From: Candidula unifasciata
Taxonomy: Eukaryota > Mollusca > Gastropoda > Stylommatophora > Geomitridae
Reading direction: 5' to 3'
Assembly (NCBI GenBank): GCA_905116865.2
Contig: CAJHNH020001160.1
Span: 1 to 64,000 of the forward strand
Length of the DNA: 64,000 nucleotides
Shown here one piece after another: positions 1 to 11,602 of the stretch; position 1 is the first letter of the stretch; the number at the start of each line of letters is the position of its first letter. Position numbers and translations under genes: made by a program. The notes beneath the pieces were generated by a model. That model saw only the letters and a list, made by a program, of their open reading frames with translations, was not told where the DNA came from and ran no database searches.

Positions 1-66
1 GTATGTGCGTGTATGTGTGTGTATGTGTATCTGTGTGTCTGTGTGTCTGTCTGTCTGTCTGTCTGT
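1..66. repeat. (GT)n / (GTCT)n microsatellite
   Basis: GTGTATGT and TCTGTCTG runs at the left window edge; no function visible. Confidence 0.8.
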
Positions 67-591
67 ATCCCCTTTAAGAGAAAGTCACGCGTGTGAAAAG
101 TTAGGAGTATTAATGATCGGCCACTCGCGGTGTTGCTGGGCCCAAAAACGTGAATAGTTCCTCTAACTGTATTAACAAACACGGTTTCATGTTTTGATTC
201 CTTAATCGCGGGAGTAGCTCTTGCATGACCTGACAATATTATGGGTGACAGAAATACCCTGGGAATTCCCTGCTGACGTCACCGGAGGTTGCTGTGTGTC
301 ACGCGCTTGTAGTGACGACTTTTAAAGTAGCCACAACCCACGTGATCGGACAAGATAATTACTGTATTGTCTGATTAAAGTTTCTCATTGCTCACCTCCT
401 AACCTCTGTATGTTATTCTGATTTTAGCAGCTGGACATTGTGTGTCACCACTTGTGATTCATCCGTGAAATTTTTTTAACAGTTCACTGAAATCCCATTG
501 GATAAAATTCGCCACGTTGTCTACTATTATATACATTCATGATGATTGCGCTGTGACAGAGCTTATTTTGACTGAAGCTTTCTCCGGGTTG

Positions 592-844
592 GGGAGTCAC
601 CGTGGCGTAGCGGCTAGACGTTCGCCTGCGGATCGGAGATTCGTGAGTTCGCTTTCTGGCGGAATCGGACTTTTTTCAAAAATGACTTTGGCTCCCTGGT
701 CGACCCAGCCTCGAGTTTGTACCAGGTGCAGTCCTGGGAAGTAAAGGTGGTCGGTTTAAAGCTGACCACATCAAAAATCTCGTGCAGTTGGTCTATAAAA
801 TATAGATATATACATAAAACGTCTGAAAGGTGTAGAAAAGGGTC
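592..844 (+). mobile_element. SINE-A copy, tRNA-derived, with perfect 14-bp target-site duplication
   Basis: The head matches an A box (TGGCGTAGCGG) and a weak B box (GAGTTCGC), followed by a body with GTCCTGGGAAGTAAAGG and TTGGTCTATAAAATATA shared by more than ten copies here. CTTTCTCCGGGTTG flanks it at 578-591 and 845-858. Confidence 0.88.
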
Positions 845-858
845 CTTTCTCCGGGTTG

Positions 859-2039
859 CTTTATACAGGTTACAAAGTGGGTTGCATGAATGATCCCAAA
901 ATGGGACACATTCAAGAGAGGTAAGGAGATAAGAGAAATGTCTTGGCATTCACTAGTATAACAGTCTTGAGACAAGGATGATGCCGCTGTGATGGGTGCA
1001 TCCTGAGAAGAAACAGCAGAGTGTCATAAAACAGGTATTTAAATAGGAAATAAAGGGATTGAGGGTGGAAGGACGTCCACTCTTAAACGAGACAGAGAGT
1101 GGGAAAGAGCGAGAGAGAGAGAGAAAGAAATATTTCAGCTGAAAACTGGATATCCGAAGCAAGTTAGTTAACGCCACCCCTTTTTTTTCTGGGTCACCAG
1201 AGTAAAAGGGTTAATTACTCGCTCGAAAATGGTATTAATATTCGAACAATTGTCACTAAGAAATAAAGGAATGAATATGCTCTTAACTGCACTGGTCCGG
1301 GGGAGGGGTGGTGTGAACGAATGGCGACAGTGACAAAAATTTCCAGCTACACATTTTAGACATCAAAAGTATCTAAAACTATTAAAACTAATAAGATCTA
1401 CAGATATAACTATAAGTGTATGTTGTATTAGCTATTATTAATTCCGAGATTTTTAAAAAACATGACTATTGACGATTGTGTGGAGTACGGATGGTACGGT
1501 GGGACACACCTAAAAACGGGACCGTCCTCGTGAAAACGGGACGTATGATTACCCTGCCCATGCACATGAAGATGTTGATGATGGTGACGATGATGATGAT
1601 AAAGATGGTGGTAATTTCACCTGAAAAAAAGGGTAGTATGCTAAAAAAAAATGTCAATGTTTTTGGAACCTCAGCTGTACACCACGACACATCCTTGGGT
1701 GTCTATCTCCACTTTCTGAAGCTGCAACTCTCTGAACCTAGAGACCAGTGGTGCCCCAGTCGACTGCACAACTTCCATAAGCAAACACATTTGCTTCAAT
1801 ATTCATTAGTTTCTTTCTCCGCCAATAGAAATTATATTAAAAAAATGCGCTGTTTGCAACGTTCCTTGTCTTCGTATGCCATTCATCTTTTAGGGCAGCT
1901 GTTTTTACTTTAACAAGGGTTTTCCGAGAAAATCTAGTTACAGAAAGCAACTTGGATGATTCCCCACCACTTATTTCCTAACACAGTAAAAATTCATAAA
2001 GTTGTCATGTTTTATCTTCTTCTTCAAGTCCATGCCGTG
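859..2039. other. Non-coding stretch, nothing recognised
   Basis: Contains short GA-rich (about 1105-1130) and ATG-rich (about 1570-1600) runs; the open frames here are short and lack family motifs. Positions 71-577 likewise show no feature. Confidence 0.5.
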
Positions 2040-2956
2040 TGGCTTTGGTAGTCATGTCTATCCACGACTTTCTGCCTCGTCTACTTTCAATCAGCTCTGA
2101 CACAGATTATTCTTCATGCCAATATGTCAAACCGTCCAGCATCTTCTCTCTCGGTCTCCCTCTGCCTCTCCTCCACTCCAACTTTCCTGCTGTCACGATG
2201 TACTCCAGTTTTCTATTTCTGATCACATGACCAAAGAACGTAGATTGTCTCTTTCTGGTGTGGGCAGTCAGTTGTCTTCGTGAGTCAGTTTCTTTCAAGA
2301 CATCTTCATTACTTTTTTTTAATCTGTCCAGGGTATTCGTCTATAAAACCACACCACTGCAGACATAAATAATTTTTCACTAATCTATCAACTGTCCATG
2401 ATGCACTTCGGTATATCAAGTTAGAATTTACATAGCTTTTAATAATTTTCTTTCTCGTCTCAATTGACAAAGAACGGTTGCATTAACAAATTTTCTTCAC
2501 TTTGAAAAAATGCTCATTTTGCTTGAGTTATTCTACATTTAGCTTCTTGAATAAATCTGCCATCTGATAGCATCAGTGTACTTATGTACTTAAACATATC
2601 AAAGTGCTTGAGGTTTGCCCCATTTACTTTGATGTTGCATTTTGGAGGGTCAGTTTTCTTTGTGATTACCATTACTTCTGTTTTTCTGCTGTTCGAACTG
2701 TTCAATCCTTTTTTGCTTGCAGCTGTGTTTCATTTTCAGCGATCAAAATTATATCGTCAGCATATCACAGATTGTTAACAATGTGCCCACCAAATGCTGT
2801 TCCTGGCATGTCATGTATGGGTGTTATTATTATTTCACTGTACAAACTGAAAAAAATCGAGTGACAGTACACATCCCTGTCTAACGCCTTGTTTAATGTT
2901 TTGGACAGTTCTAACTTGGTTGTCAATTCTTATGCGGTTTCTTGTTGCCAGTAAGT

Positions 2957-3104
2957 AAAGTAAAGGTCCTATTTCCACGCCTTTAGGAGCATTGGGAATA
3001 CAGGGCTAGACTTATCTTTTATAGACCAATCGGCAGTTGGTGGGTGATGTCAGCATCACGCCGGACGCTTTTACTTCCGAAAACTGCACCTGTTACCCAC
3101 TCAG
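2957..3104 (-). mobile_element. SINE-A copy, 5'-truncated, inside the RTE-like LINE
   Basis: Body only, reverse orientation, tail AAAGTAAAGG. Flanked by the perfect 15-bp repeat TTGTTGCCAGTAAGT at 2942-2956 and 3105-3119. Confidence 0.9.
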
Positions 3105-3678
3105 TTGTTGCCAGTAAGTGGTTTTATTATTATTATTATTATTATTCTCAGATCTTTACCGTCAATGTTTAATGTTTCCAAAATTCAAAAAATTTCTTTA
3201 TGTTTTACTTTATCTAATTTTTTAGTGTAATCAATAAAGCACAAGTACAGATTTCTGTTCATTTCAATCATTCTTTTTGAAAGTGTTCTCAAAGATAAAT
3301 ATGACGTTGTTTGTGCCTTTACCTTTAACAAAACCACACTGCTCTTCTCTAATTTCTAGTTTAATCTGGCACCTTATTATTCTCATGATAATTCTTATTA
3401 ATATTTTAGTTGCATGAATGATAAACTAACTGTCTGATGTTCTCCACATTCCACTGCACCAGATGTTTTTGGTAAAGGTATGAAAATAGATTTCAAAAGG
3501 TCATCAAATATGTTTCCGCTGGTATAAATATAACTAAACAATTTCTGAAACTTCTAAAGTCTTCTAAACTAGCAGATTGTAATTCTTTATTTGTGATGTT
3601 ATCTGGCCCTGGAGATTTACATTTCTTCATGTGGTGTAAAGCTTCTTCTTCTTCTTTCGTTCGCATGAAATAAATTGT

Positions 3679-4692
3679 CTATATCTGCAAAGCCGTCTTT
3701 TGTATGAATTTCACTGTCTTTTGTAATTCACTAAGCGGTCCGTAAAGTTTGACTTCCACAAGTGTCTCTTTTGGCCAAAGGTTTTGCCTGAAAGCGTTGA
3801 ATATGGGACAGTCTTGTAGGATGTGATCTGTTGTTTCAGGTGCCAGTCCACAAGTACACATGGCCGATTGGCCAATCTTAAATTTGTTGTACATGTGGGA
3901 GCGAAGTCTATTGTGCCCTGTTCTAAGGCGAAGGATAATAACTTGCTCTGGTCTGTCCATAATATGGTAATCATCTTGTGCCAGTTTCGGTGGCATTCTG
4001 ATTGATTTGATCATTCTCTTCTTCTGTTGATAAGAGACTGGTATGTCAGGTTGTTCTTCAGTTGCACCTTCCTTAGCTAGTTTATCAGCTTTTTCGTTAC
4101 CGGGAACTCCACAGTGGGAAGGTATCCACTGCATTACTAATTTACAGCGGTTGCCTAGTTCGGATAATAGTGTCCGTATGCTTGGTAATTTTCCAGACTG
4201 GAGTGACTGAAGTACTGCTTTTGCATCTGTCAGGAATACCACTGGTTGTGAAAAATACCCTGTATTTAGTAGTTTCTCTACCGCTATCTTGATGGCTTGA
4301 ACTTCTGCATCATAGTTGTGACAGTGCTTTCCCGTTGGTAATTTGTCTGTGTCCCTGGTATTATTAGGATACTCAATGTACACTCCCGCACCTCCGTTTC
4401 TGACTGCGCTTTCTGCTGACCCATCTGTGTAAACACGGACCCAAAGGTTCTGCGGGTATTCATCATCAAGTAGACTGAGGGTGGCTGTTTTGCGCTGCAC
4501 ACTGTTTTGTTCTTCCTTGTCAAATACCCCTTTCACTTCAGTCTTGATGTGTATTAGAAACTTATACTCCTCTCTCCAGGGGGTCCGTTCTGGGACAGCA
4601 TTTAAGGATCTATCAGTTGCAGGTAAATCAGCGGTTTGTGTGCCGAGCCGTTTGGCCTGGTGGATAAAACTACTTCTCTTTAGTCGTCCCAA
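3679..4692 (-). pseudogene. LINE RNase H domain with Cys/His tail
   Basis: VRVYTDGSAESAVRNGGAG, YDAEVQAIKIAVE, VFLTDAKAVLQSL and GNEKADKLAKEG supply the four acidic catalytic residues (D, E, D, D). The C-terminus has a CTCG ... TTDHILQDC metal-ligand-like motif found in this LINE group. This last third of the polyprotein is open to its own stop codon. Confidence 0.9.
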
Positions 4693-6440
4693 AGCTCAAT
4701 TTTTGAATCTTTCAAATTAAGAAACTTTTCTGCTTGTAAAAGCATCTTGATGTCTCTGCGTTCACTCAGTGCTTGGGTCATCCCCGTTTTCTCCATCACA
4801 GCTATAGGTGTTGATTTCATACTGCCTGTGGTAACTCTGAGTGCTTGATTTTGCACTTTGTCTAATTCTTGCAATGTGGTTTTTGATGCCGAACTCCATG
4901 CTGTTGATCCGTATTCAAAATGTGGTCGAACGCTTTGTTGGTAAACTTTTCTAAGTATTTTCCCTCTAGCACCCCATGTGGTTCCACTTAGTTTTCTCAG
5001 AATGGCTACCCTCCTTCTGGCTTTGGTTGCTGCCTTGTTGATGTGTTTTCTCCATGTTAATCTATCATCAAACGTTACGCCGAGGTATGTGGGCTCCTTA
5101 TCCTCTCTCAGGGGTACTCCATTTATGTGCATGGCGCCTGATTTTTGTTTAGGAGAAAGGGTAAAGAGAGTGGTGCTGCATTTGCCTATGTTGATGCTGA
5201 CACACCATTTGTCGGCCCATTTAGCCATTGCATCTATGGCTCTTTGTAGCAGTCTGGTGGCCACTGTTGCATGTTCATTTGTACACCAGAGTACCAAGTC
5301 ATCAGCATATACTGCAGCTTTAATTCCATGGGGTAGTTCAGAAAGCAGGTCGTTGATATAGACTAGGAAGAGTGTGGGGGACAGGACACCTCCTTGTGGG
5401 ACGCCATGGCGCAGCAAAACTTTCTTGCTCTTAAGTCCATCTATCTATACTCGGGATCTTCTGTTATACAAGTATGCTTTGACCCATTTGTACATACTCC
5501 CATTCACCCTGCAGTCTCTCAGTTTCTTCAGTAGACCTTCTTTCCAGACCTTGTCAAAGGCTTTCTTCAGATCTATCCATGCCGTTAGCACTAGCTTCTT
5601 TTCCTGGAAGGCATCCTCAATTTCTTGTGAAAGGTAAGTTGTCTGGTCTTCTGTGGAGTAGCACTGTCTAAATCCTGCCTGCTGCGGCGTGAAAATGTTT
5701 TCACTTTCCAAGTACCATTGGAGTCTAAGGTTGACAATACGTTCCATTGTTTTACAGAGGCAGCCGGTAAGACTGATCGGTCTATAGCTGGAGGCATCAG
5801 AACTGTCCTTTCCTGGTTTAAGCAGAGGTATTGTGATTGCTTCTCTCCATATTTGAGGAACTTTGCCACTTGTCCAACAATGATTAAAGATCTGTAGCAG
5901 CTTTATTTTGGCAGTTGTTCCAAGGTTCTTGATCATTTCGTTGGTGATTCCATCAGTTCCAGGTGATTTTCCCATTCTCAGCTTTGATATTGCTAATTCT
6001 AACTCGCTGGATGTAAATGCTGCCACCAGTGCCTCAGGAATTATATCTTTTTGTCTTGTATGTTGTTTGTTTTCTTGAAACTCTCGCTGTTTCTCTGGGC
6101 TGACATTAATGTTGCTGTCTTCTGCAAAGGAATCTGCAAAGTGGTCAGCTGCCTGTTTTCTTGTTAGGATGGCTCCCTCTTTGCACAGTGCAATATAACT
6201 ATTTCTCCCTGTATTCTCATCATTAATTTGCTTAATTAACCTCCACAACTTCCTTGTGTCTCTTTCAAAGTTTAGGGACTTTGTCTTTTCCTGCCAGCTT
6301 CTCCGTCTAGCCTGCAGTTTGGCTCTTTGAAATTTGGCCTTTGAATGTTGGTAGTTGTTAAACTGCTCTTGACAAGGTCTGGTCTCAGCCTGTTTTCTTT
6401 CTGTTTCCATATTGTTGTGCAGTTGCTCCAGATCGCAATT
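4680..6440 (-). pseudogene. LINE reverse transcriptase domain (degraded)
   Basis: Contains LLKPGKDSSDASSYRPISLT, a CK-MER-VNLRL block, AWIDLKKAFDKVW, HGVPQGGVLSPTLFLVYIND and AVYADDLVLWC with the catalytic YADD. A TAG at 5445-5447 interrupts it between SRV and DGLKSKKVLLRHG, a place where CAG to TAG would explain the break. At about 4680-4692 the frame shifts before the RNase H part (GRLKRSSF). Confidence 0.88.
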
Positions 6441-7415
6441 CTAGTACGGTTTGTATTGTTTACGCGCATCTCTTGGAACTGCTTCTAGGGCTGCCTGCAG
6501 TATGTGTTTGCTCAACTCTTGGACTACTTTTTCTACGTCGTTATCTGTGTTAAGATTTTCCAGCAGAACATTTGTGCGAAGCTGATATAACTTCCAGTCC
6601 GCCTTCTTAAAATTCCACCTTGGCAGTGTACTGCTCTCTCTTACAGACTGGCTTTCGATAGTTAGAAAGACTGGCCGGTGGTCACTGCCTCCTAGTTGCT
6701 TCCCAACAGTTCTGGTAACATTCAGTTCCATGTCTGCTGAGTGAAAGGCTAGGTCTGGTGTCGAGGTGGTATGCCATGCTCTAGAGTAGAAGGTTGGTGG
6801 GTCGGTTGGCTTATTAACGAGGATGAACCTATTCTCATCCTGCCAGTCCTCTAGTTTCTCTCCTCTCTGGTCCATATGATCGTATCCCCAACTTTGGAAA
6901 TGGCTATTAAAATCCCCACAAATGATCATTTTTTCATTTATTAGTACTGTATCCAGTGCCTGAGGGCGGTCGCTCGGACAGTAATAGTTGGTCAGATGTA
7001 AATCTGTATTTTCTAACTTGAGCTCAAGAGTTTGATACTCAGCACCTTCCATGTATGTTTCGATCCGGCCCGCAAGGATGTTATTTTTGACCAGGTTAAG
7101 AATTCCACCTTTTCTCCTGTCTTTGCGGTCAGATCGGAAACACTGGAAGCCTCTGATTTTAAAGGCCATATCTTGTTTGAGATACGTCTCTTGTAGGCAG
7201 CATACATGTATCTTCTCTTCGTTCAAGACGTTTTCTAATTCTAATTTCTTGGTATGTACTCCCTCCGCGTTCCAGTGCATTATTTTAAAGCTAGCTGTAT
7301 TTTCTGCTTTTCTGGTTCTACGGGGCATGAGGGGAAGGCTTCGAGTATTTGAAGCTGGACTCTTTCTTCTTGTCGTAGGCCGGTAAATCGAACCACGTGT
7401 ACGTGAGTGGGTCAC
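6441..7415 (-). pseudogene. LINE AP-endonuclease domain (degraded)
   Basis: The frame encodes an exonuclease-endonuclease-phosphatase domain: FKIMHWNAEGVHTKK, CCLQETYLKQD, IICGDFNSHFQSWG, TPDLAFHS and LGGSDHRPVFLTI, i.e. the QE, GDFN, and SDH catalytic blocks. It nicks target DNA for target-primed reverse transcription. The frame ends at a TAG (6441-6443) and continues in the same frame into RT, so EN and RT were one ORF. The stop sits where related elements have Trp (KPY-W-N), suggesting TGG to TAG. Confidence 0.85.
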
Positions 7416-7965
7416 ATGGTGGAAATCAAAACTTATTAGCAGATATAGAAATATTCCCTGTTGCGTTTGTGCGTGGCATCCTGATTGCTGTGGTGCGCCT
7501 CCTGGCTGGTTGCCTCCGACTTCAGCACCTTGTTTTGCTAGAGTAGACTGGGGTCTTACCCGTGGACTCCCATGTTTATAATGGGAGCGTGGCTCCTACG
7601 CGGTTACATTATCGGAATTAGGACACGGCCGCCGCCGTGGCTATTTTGTGGAAATAATTCCGTTATAACACCCCTAAACCCCATAATGCTTGTATCCACG
7701 AACAAGAGAATATCCATCGTCAATGAATTCGTAATAATCGCACTCTGTTATCAAGAGAAAAACACTGATTAAGTCTAGTGTAAAGCATCTTCGCTTTCAG
7801 TATTGACGGTTCTTTCCAATACTCCTAACTCCCTATGTCTGGTCTGCTGTTATCATAGCTCTTTTATATATTCTGTCCATCTTTGTTTTCAAGCAACAAC
7901 TTGCTGTATATTTTCTAAAACAAGATAGTTCTTGTTTTCTTCTGTACATATTTGGTGTCTTTTCG

Positions 7966-8190
7966 CTGACTGACTGGCTGACTGACTTTTTACAACACCA
8001 GGACATCACACAAGCGATAAACACCCGATTACACAATGTGCCACCATATGGGTGAGGGTCACCGTGGAGAGGTCCTAGAAACCGCGTTCAGCCTTTAGGC
8101 CATTTTTATGGTCATGCTATATTGCGGCCCCTGACAAAAGCCAGATTAGGGCTTCAAATAACGAAAAAATTCATCCTAAAAAGGAAGAAG
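7966..8190 (-). mobile_element. SINE-C copy inside the RTE-like LINE
   Basis: Shares CACACAAGCGATAAACACCC, GTGAGGGTCACCGTGGAG and GACAAAAGCCAGATTAGGGC with the copies at 8970 and 9146. A TGAC microsatellite sits at its left end (3' in the minus reading). Confidence 0.75.
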
Positions 8191-8638
8191 AAATGATGGA
8201 TTAAGCAGTCTTCTCGCTTTGTTCTTCAATTTCTGTACACTTATACTTAGCCATACTTCTTTCGATGCATTAAATTTACGTACAATCTCTCTATGTATTC
8301 TTTTATATAAATCTTGGTTGTGTTAATTTGTTCTTCTACTTTCTATCAGATGTACAATTTCATCTGTCATCAATTTTTTCTTCGCTGTATTCTTTACTTC
8401 TGGCAATACAAGGATGTAATGACTCTTTTAGCATTTGCATTTGTTCATCTATACTGCTTATCTTTTTAGTAGCATTGTGTCTATTTTGAACAGTAATGGT
8501 GTATCTGTGACTCATTTCTTGATTTGATTCCAGCAATGCCAGATCTAGCTTGGTATTTCTTAGAGCCCATTTTAGTTTCTTCAGCTTTATCCTTAGTTTT
8601 CCAATGACTAGCACATGATCACTATTATAGTCTGTGCC

Positions 8639-8929
8639 CACCGTGTGGGTTCCGGGGCCCCATTATAGGGAAAACACGAATAGACCCACTGCCTCCCCAA
8701 AAAACATGTTGTTAGAGTAAACTAACTGGGAGCTTCCTTTGAAGTCGGAGTGCATCTGCCTGCGAGGCAAGGAACTAAGAATCTGCATACAAATAAGTCA
8801 GATCTGTAAAACAGATGCACACGCAAAACTCAGGTCCCGGAACAAAGCCAAAGTCCAGAAATTGATGAACAATCACGTCTTTCCGCTGGGGTTTATAACC
8901 GGTGAACGCAAACAACAAACAACAACAAC
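8639..8929 (+). mobile_element. SINE-B copy inside the RTE-like LINE
   Basis: Near-complete member of a roughly 280-bp family: GTGTGGGTTCCGGGGCCC, ATAGACCCACTGCCTCCCC, GAGTGCATCTGCC, AAAGCCAAAGTCCAGA, ending (AAC)n. AGTCTGTGCC / AGTCTGCACC at 8629-8638 and 8930-8939 look like a slightly diverged duplication. The LINE frame resumes across it (GAD | YNSDH). Strand given is arbitrary. Confidence 0.82.
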
Positions 8930-8969
8930 AGTCTGCACCTTGTCTTGTTCTTACTGACAGATAGGTAGA

Positions 8970-9120
8970 TAATTGTACCCCACCAGGACATCACACAAAG
9001 TGCCATCACACGGATGAGGATCACCCGTGGAGAGGTCCCATTCAGCCGCTAGGCCATATGTATGCCCCGGCTAAATTTAGGGTCCCCGGCAGAAGACAGA
9101 GTGGGGTTTCAAATCATAAT
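8970..9120 (-). mobile_element. SINE-C partial copy
   Basis: CCACCAGGACATCACACAAAG, GAGGATCACCCGTGGAGAGG and GGTCCCCGGCAGAAG; internally shortened. Confidence 0.7.
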
Positions 9121-9145
9121 ATAATTTAAACACATAGTGAAAACT

Positions 9146-9358
9146 GACTGACTGACTTTCTACACCACCAGGACCATCTCACAAGCGATAAACACCCGAT
9201 GACACAAAGTGCCACAATGCGGATGAGGATCGCCGTGGAGAGGTCACAGAAACAGCGTTCAGACAATCGGCCATATTTATGGCCTGCCTATACTGCGGTC
9301 CCCGGCAAAAGCCAGGTTGGAGCTTCAAAAAAAAATTTCATCCTGAAAAGGACGATAG
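9146..9358 (-). mobile_element. SINE-C copy
   Basis: Full copy next to an ACTG microsatellite: CACAAGCGATAAACACCC, GAGGATCGCCGTGGAGAGG, CGGCAAAAGCCAGGTTGG, CATCCTGAAAAGGACG. Confidence 0.78.
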
Positions 9359-9830
9359 TTGCATAATGTGAAAACTTCATTGTGAAAAAAAAAATATTTT
9401 TTTTTAATCGGATGTTTACAGAATGTAATCGATCTGGTTCCGAAAAATGTTTCCAGAGCTTTTCCAAGTACACAGGCGACTAGGATGTTGTTTAAAGTAA
9501 ATATTTCCAGTTATCATTTTATTTATCCTAGCCCATTCAGTCAGCCTGTCTCCTCTCTCATTTCTGTCCCCAAGACCATTTCCACGTATAATGTCTTCAC
9601 CCTTTTCTTGCCCAATCTTTGCATTAAATTACCTTATCACTGCAGTTGTTTCCCGTTTTTAAAATGCGCTAAGGCTGTGTTCAGTTGTTTATAACACACA
9701 CAAATCACAAATGGAAACTAGCAAGAACTGAACTTAAATTTACACTGCTGTAATTAATCGTGTTTAAAAAAAAGAAGCAGGGTAAGTTGTTGCCTCTGCA
9801 TTTATTTGAAAGAAAGGGAACAAGTAACAT

Positions 9831-10307
9831 GCAGTGTTGCCACTTTTTTGTGTGTGGACAAAAAACATCCAAAACGGAATCAAAATATATCTAAAAACAT
9901 CTAATTTTTGTGGAAAACATCTTAAAAAACATCCAAATGGAAAGAGTCATAAATTACATAGAATTTATATTACTTACCCTAAAGAATCGTGTCCTCATCT
10001 TTACTGAAGTCTGCCTTACAAGATCCACAGGATAAACTTAGCTTGGAGGATGAAATTGAAGCTTCAGATCGAAAATGACTCTGGTATGCTTTAGCTGTTC
10101 CAGTTTCTTGTAATACTCAATCAGGGAGCTGATAAGTGGAACAGCCCTTTCCTACTCCTATCAGGCCGAATTTTTTTGTCAATATAGCATTTAAAAGTTC
10201 CAATTTCATCCTACCATCTAAACATCAAAAACGCCATCTAAATGCAAGGGGAAACATCTAAATCTGGATGTAAAACATTCAAAGTTTCAAGACTGGTAAC
10301 ATGGCTG
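9831..10307. mobile_element. Possible decayed DNA transposon
   Basis: CAGTGTTGCCAC at the left and TGGTAACATGGCTG at the right are imperfect inverted ends; the interior repeats AACATCTAAA / AAAACATCC motifs near both ends. No ORF. Confidence 0.35.
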
Positions 10308-10489
10308 GAGTCACCAGGAAAGTTATTTTTATAAATGATGACATACCACAACATGTGATCAACCTCGTGCAAAAAATATACATAAAAACGCAATTAACCG
10401 GTCTTATATAAAAACAAAGGCGCCGATAGAAAGAAGACCCTTTTACGTACATTCTATGGGGGTCTAAAGGGTCCCCAAAAATAATAACC

Positions 10490-10768
10490 ATTCCCGTGTG
10501 AGCTCCTGGGCCCCATTGTGGGGGGAAAACAAGAATAGACCCACTGCCTTCCCTAACAAGCATGTCGTAGGAGTCGACTAATTAGGGGCCTCCTTCGAAG
10601 TCTGGGTGCATCTGCCTGAGAGGCAAGGAACCAACAGTCTGCATACAGATTAGAAAGATCTGTAAAACGGATGCAAACGCAATACTGAGGTCTCTAAACA
10701 AAGCCAGAAATGGACGAACAGTCAGGTCTTTCTGCTGGGGTTTTTGGCAGGTGAACGCAAGCAACAAC
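10490..10768 (+). mobile_element. SINE-B copy
   Basis: Same blocks as at 8639: GTGTGAGCTCCTGGGCCCC, AATAGACCCACTGCCTTCCC, GGTGCATCTGCCTGAGAGGC. Confidence 0.82.
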
Positions 10769-11149
10769 GTAATAATAAAAATTTGCCGAATGTAAAATAA
10801 ATAGAATAATATATTCGAAACAGCATGATATTATTATTAATGACCCCCAAAAAAACTATAATTGACTTAAATATGGGGGGGGGGGCGGTAGAGCACCCCT
10901 CCCCCACCAACAAAACAAACAGGGGGAAGGAGTGCTAAAGGAGGACAAAGCCTACAGGTTTCAGAGCCCTTATTTGGCGGGGTGGGGGGAGGGGGTCCGA
11001 ATTTAGCAACATGACAATTATTTTAGGCAGCAGCATTGATGGCATAACTAGACCTGTCGGTGCTGTGGTCCGGTGTTCGGGTCCTAGCAGAAGCGGGTTT
11101 TTGTGTGTGTGTGTAAATGTTTTTGATGTAGGCCCCCATAGTGACCTAG

Positions 11150-11340
11150 CCCAGGCATGTCAAAATAAGGGGCCCTTGAGGAGCCATACAGGTCACATTT
11201 TGTGGTCACGGGGGCCACACGCTACAACTAACTGGAGTCATTCAATAACAATAATCGCAGAATATTTTCTTTGTGTGGGCCGCAGGTGTGTTGGCAAAGG
11301 GCCGCATGCGGCCCATAGGCCTCCAGTTTGACATGCCTAT
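11150..11340. mobile_element. Possible hAT-type MITE
   Basis: CAGGCATGTCAAA at the left and TTTGACATGCCT at the right form an inverted repeat around about 165 bp with GGCCGCATGCGGCCC, a motif usual in such elements. No target duplication seen. Confidence 0.55.
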
Positions 11341-11439
11341 TGTGGCTACCGTGACTTTGTCTGGTGTCATGGAGGTGTTAACTCTTCTCGTCATAATCTA
11401 AACAGTTCTTACTTTAACTAACATTCATTATTCTTCGCG

Positions 11440-11602
11440 TTCACAGGCTATAAACTTCGGCGGAAAGTTCTGAGTGTTCGTCCACTTCTGGACTTTATTT
11501 ATGTTCAAGAACTTGTGTTTTGCTTGCACATACGTTTTACAAATCTGGTTTATTTGTGTGCAGACTGTTGGCTTTCTGCCCTCCATAGCAGACGCACTCC
11601 CA
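11440..11602 (-). mobile_element. SINE-B partial copy
   Basis: Reverse complement of the family's second half (GTTCGTCCACTTCTGGAC, TTTGTGTGCAGACTGTTGG). Confidence 0.65.

Larger units (their letters stand above)
3643..7777 (-). mobile_element. Near full-length EN-RT-RNase H LINE (I/Nimb-like)
   Basis: Reading on the minus strand there is a 5' region (7416-7777), endonuclease, reverse transcriptase, RNase H, a short 3' UTR and a (GAA)n tail. A 9-bp duplication (GTGTAAAGC on plus) sits at 3634-3642 and 7778-7786. The insertion falls inside the RT of the older RTE-like LINE. Domain order and sequence fit the I superfamily; the Nimb assignment is tentative. Two in-frame stops and one frameshift make it non-coding. 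Confidence 0.88.
2040..8968 (-). mobile_element. RTE-like LINE, 5'-truncated and split by nested insertions
   Basis: Minus-strand pieces at about 8940-8968, 8191-8638, 7787-7965, 3120-3633 and 2040-2941 read as one element. In order they are the end of an AP endonuclease (VRTRQGAD joined to YNSDHVLVIGKLRIKLKKLK), an RT N-terminal region (KQRWTEYIKEL), ALHHMKKCKSPGPDNITNKE, EQCGFVKGKGTNN, a C-terminal RT block with KTEVMVI and CNIKVNGANLKH, and a tail FFGHVIRNRKLEYIV ... RRGRGRPREKMLDGL. The text resumes across each insertion, showing that the gaps are later insertions. Frames are broken in several places, so the copy is dead. Confidence 0.8.

Noticed and set aside
4978..5361. Plus-strand 127-codon frame
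   Set aside because: Antisense shadow of the LINE reverse transcriptase.
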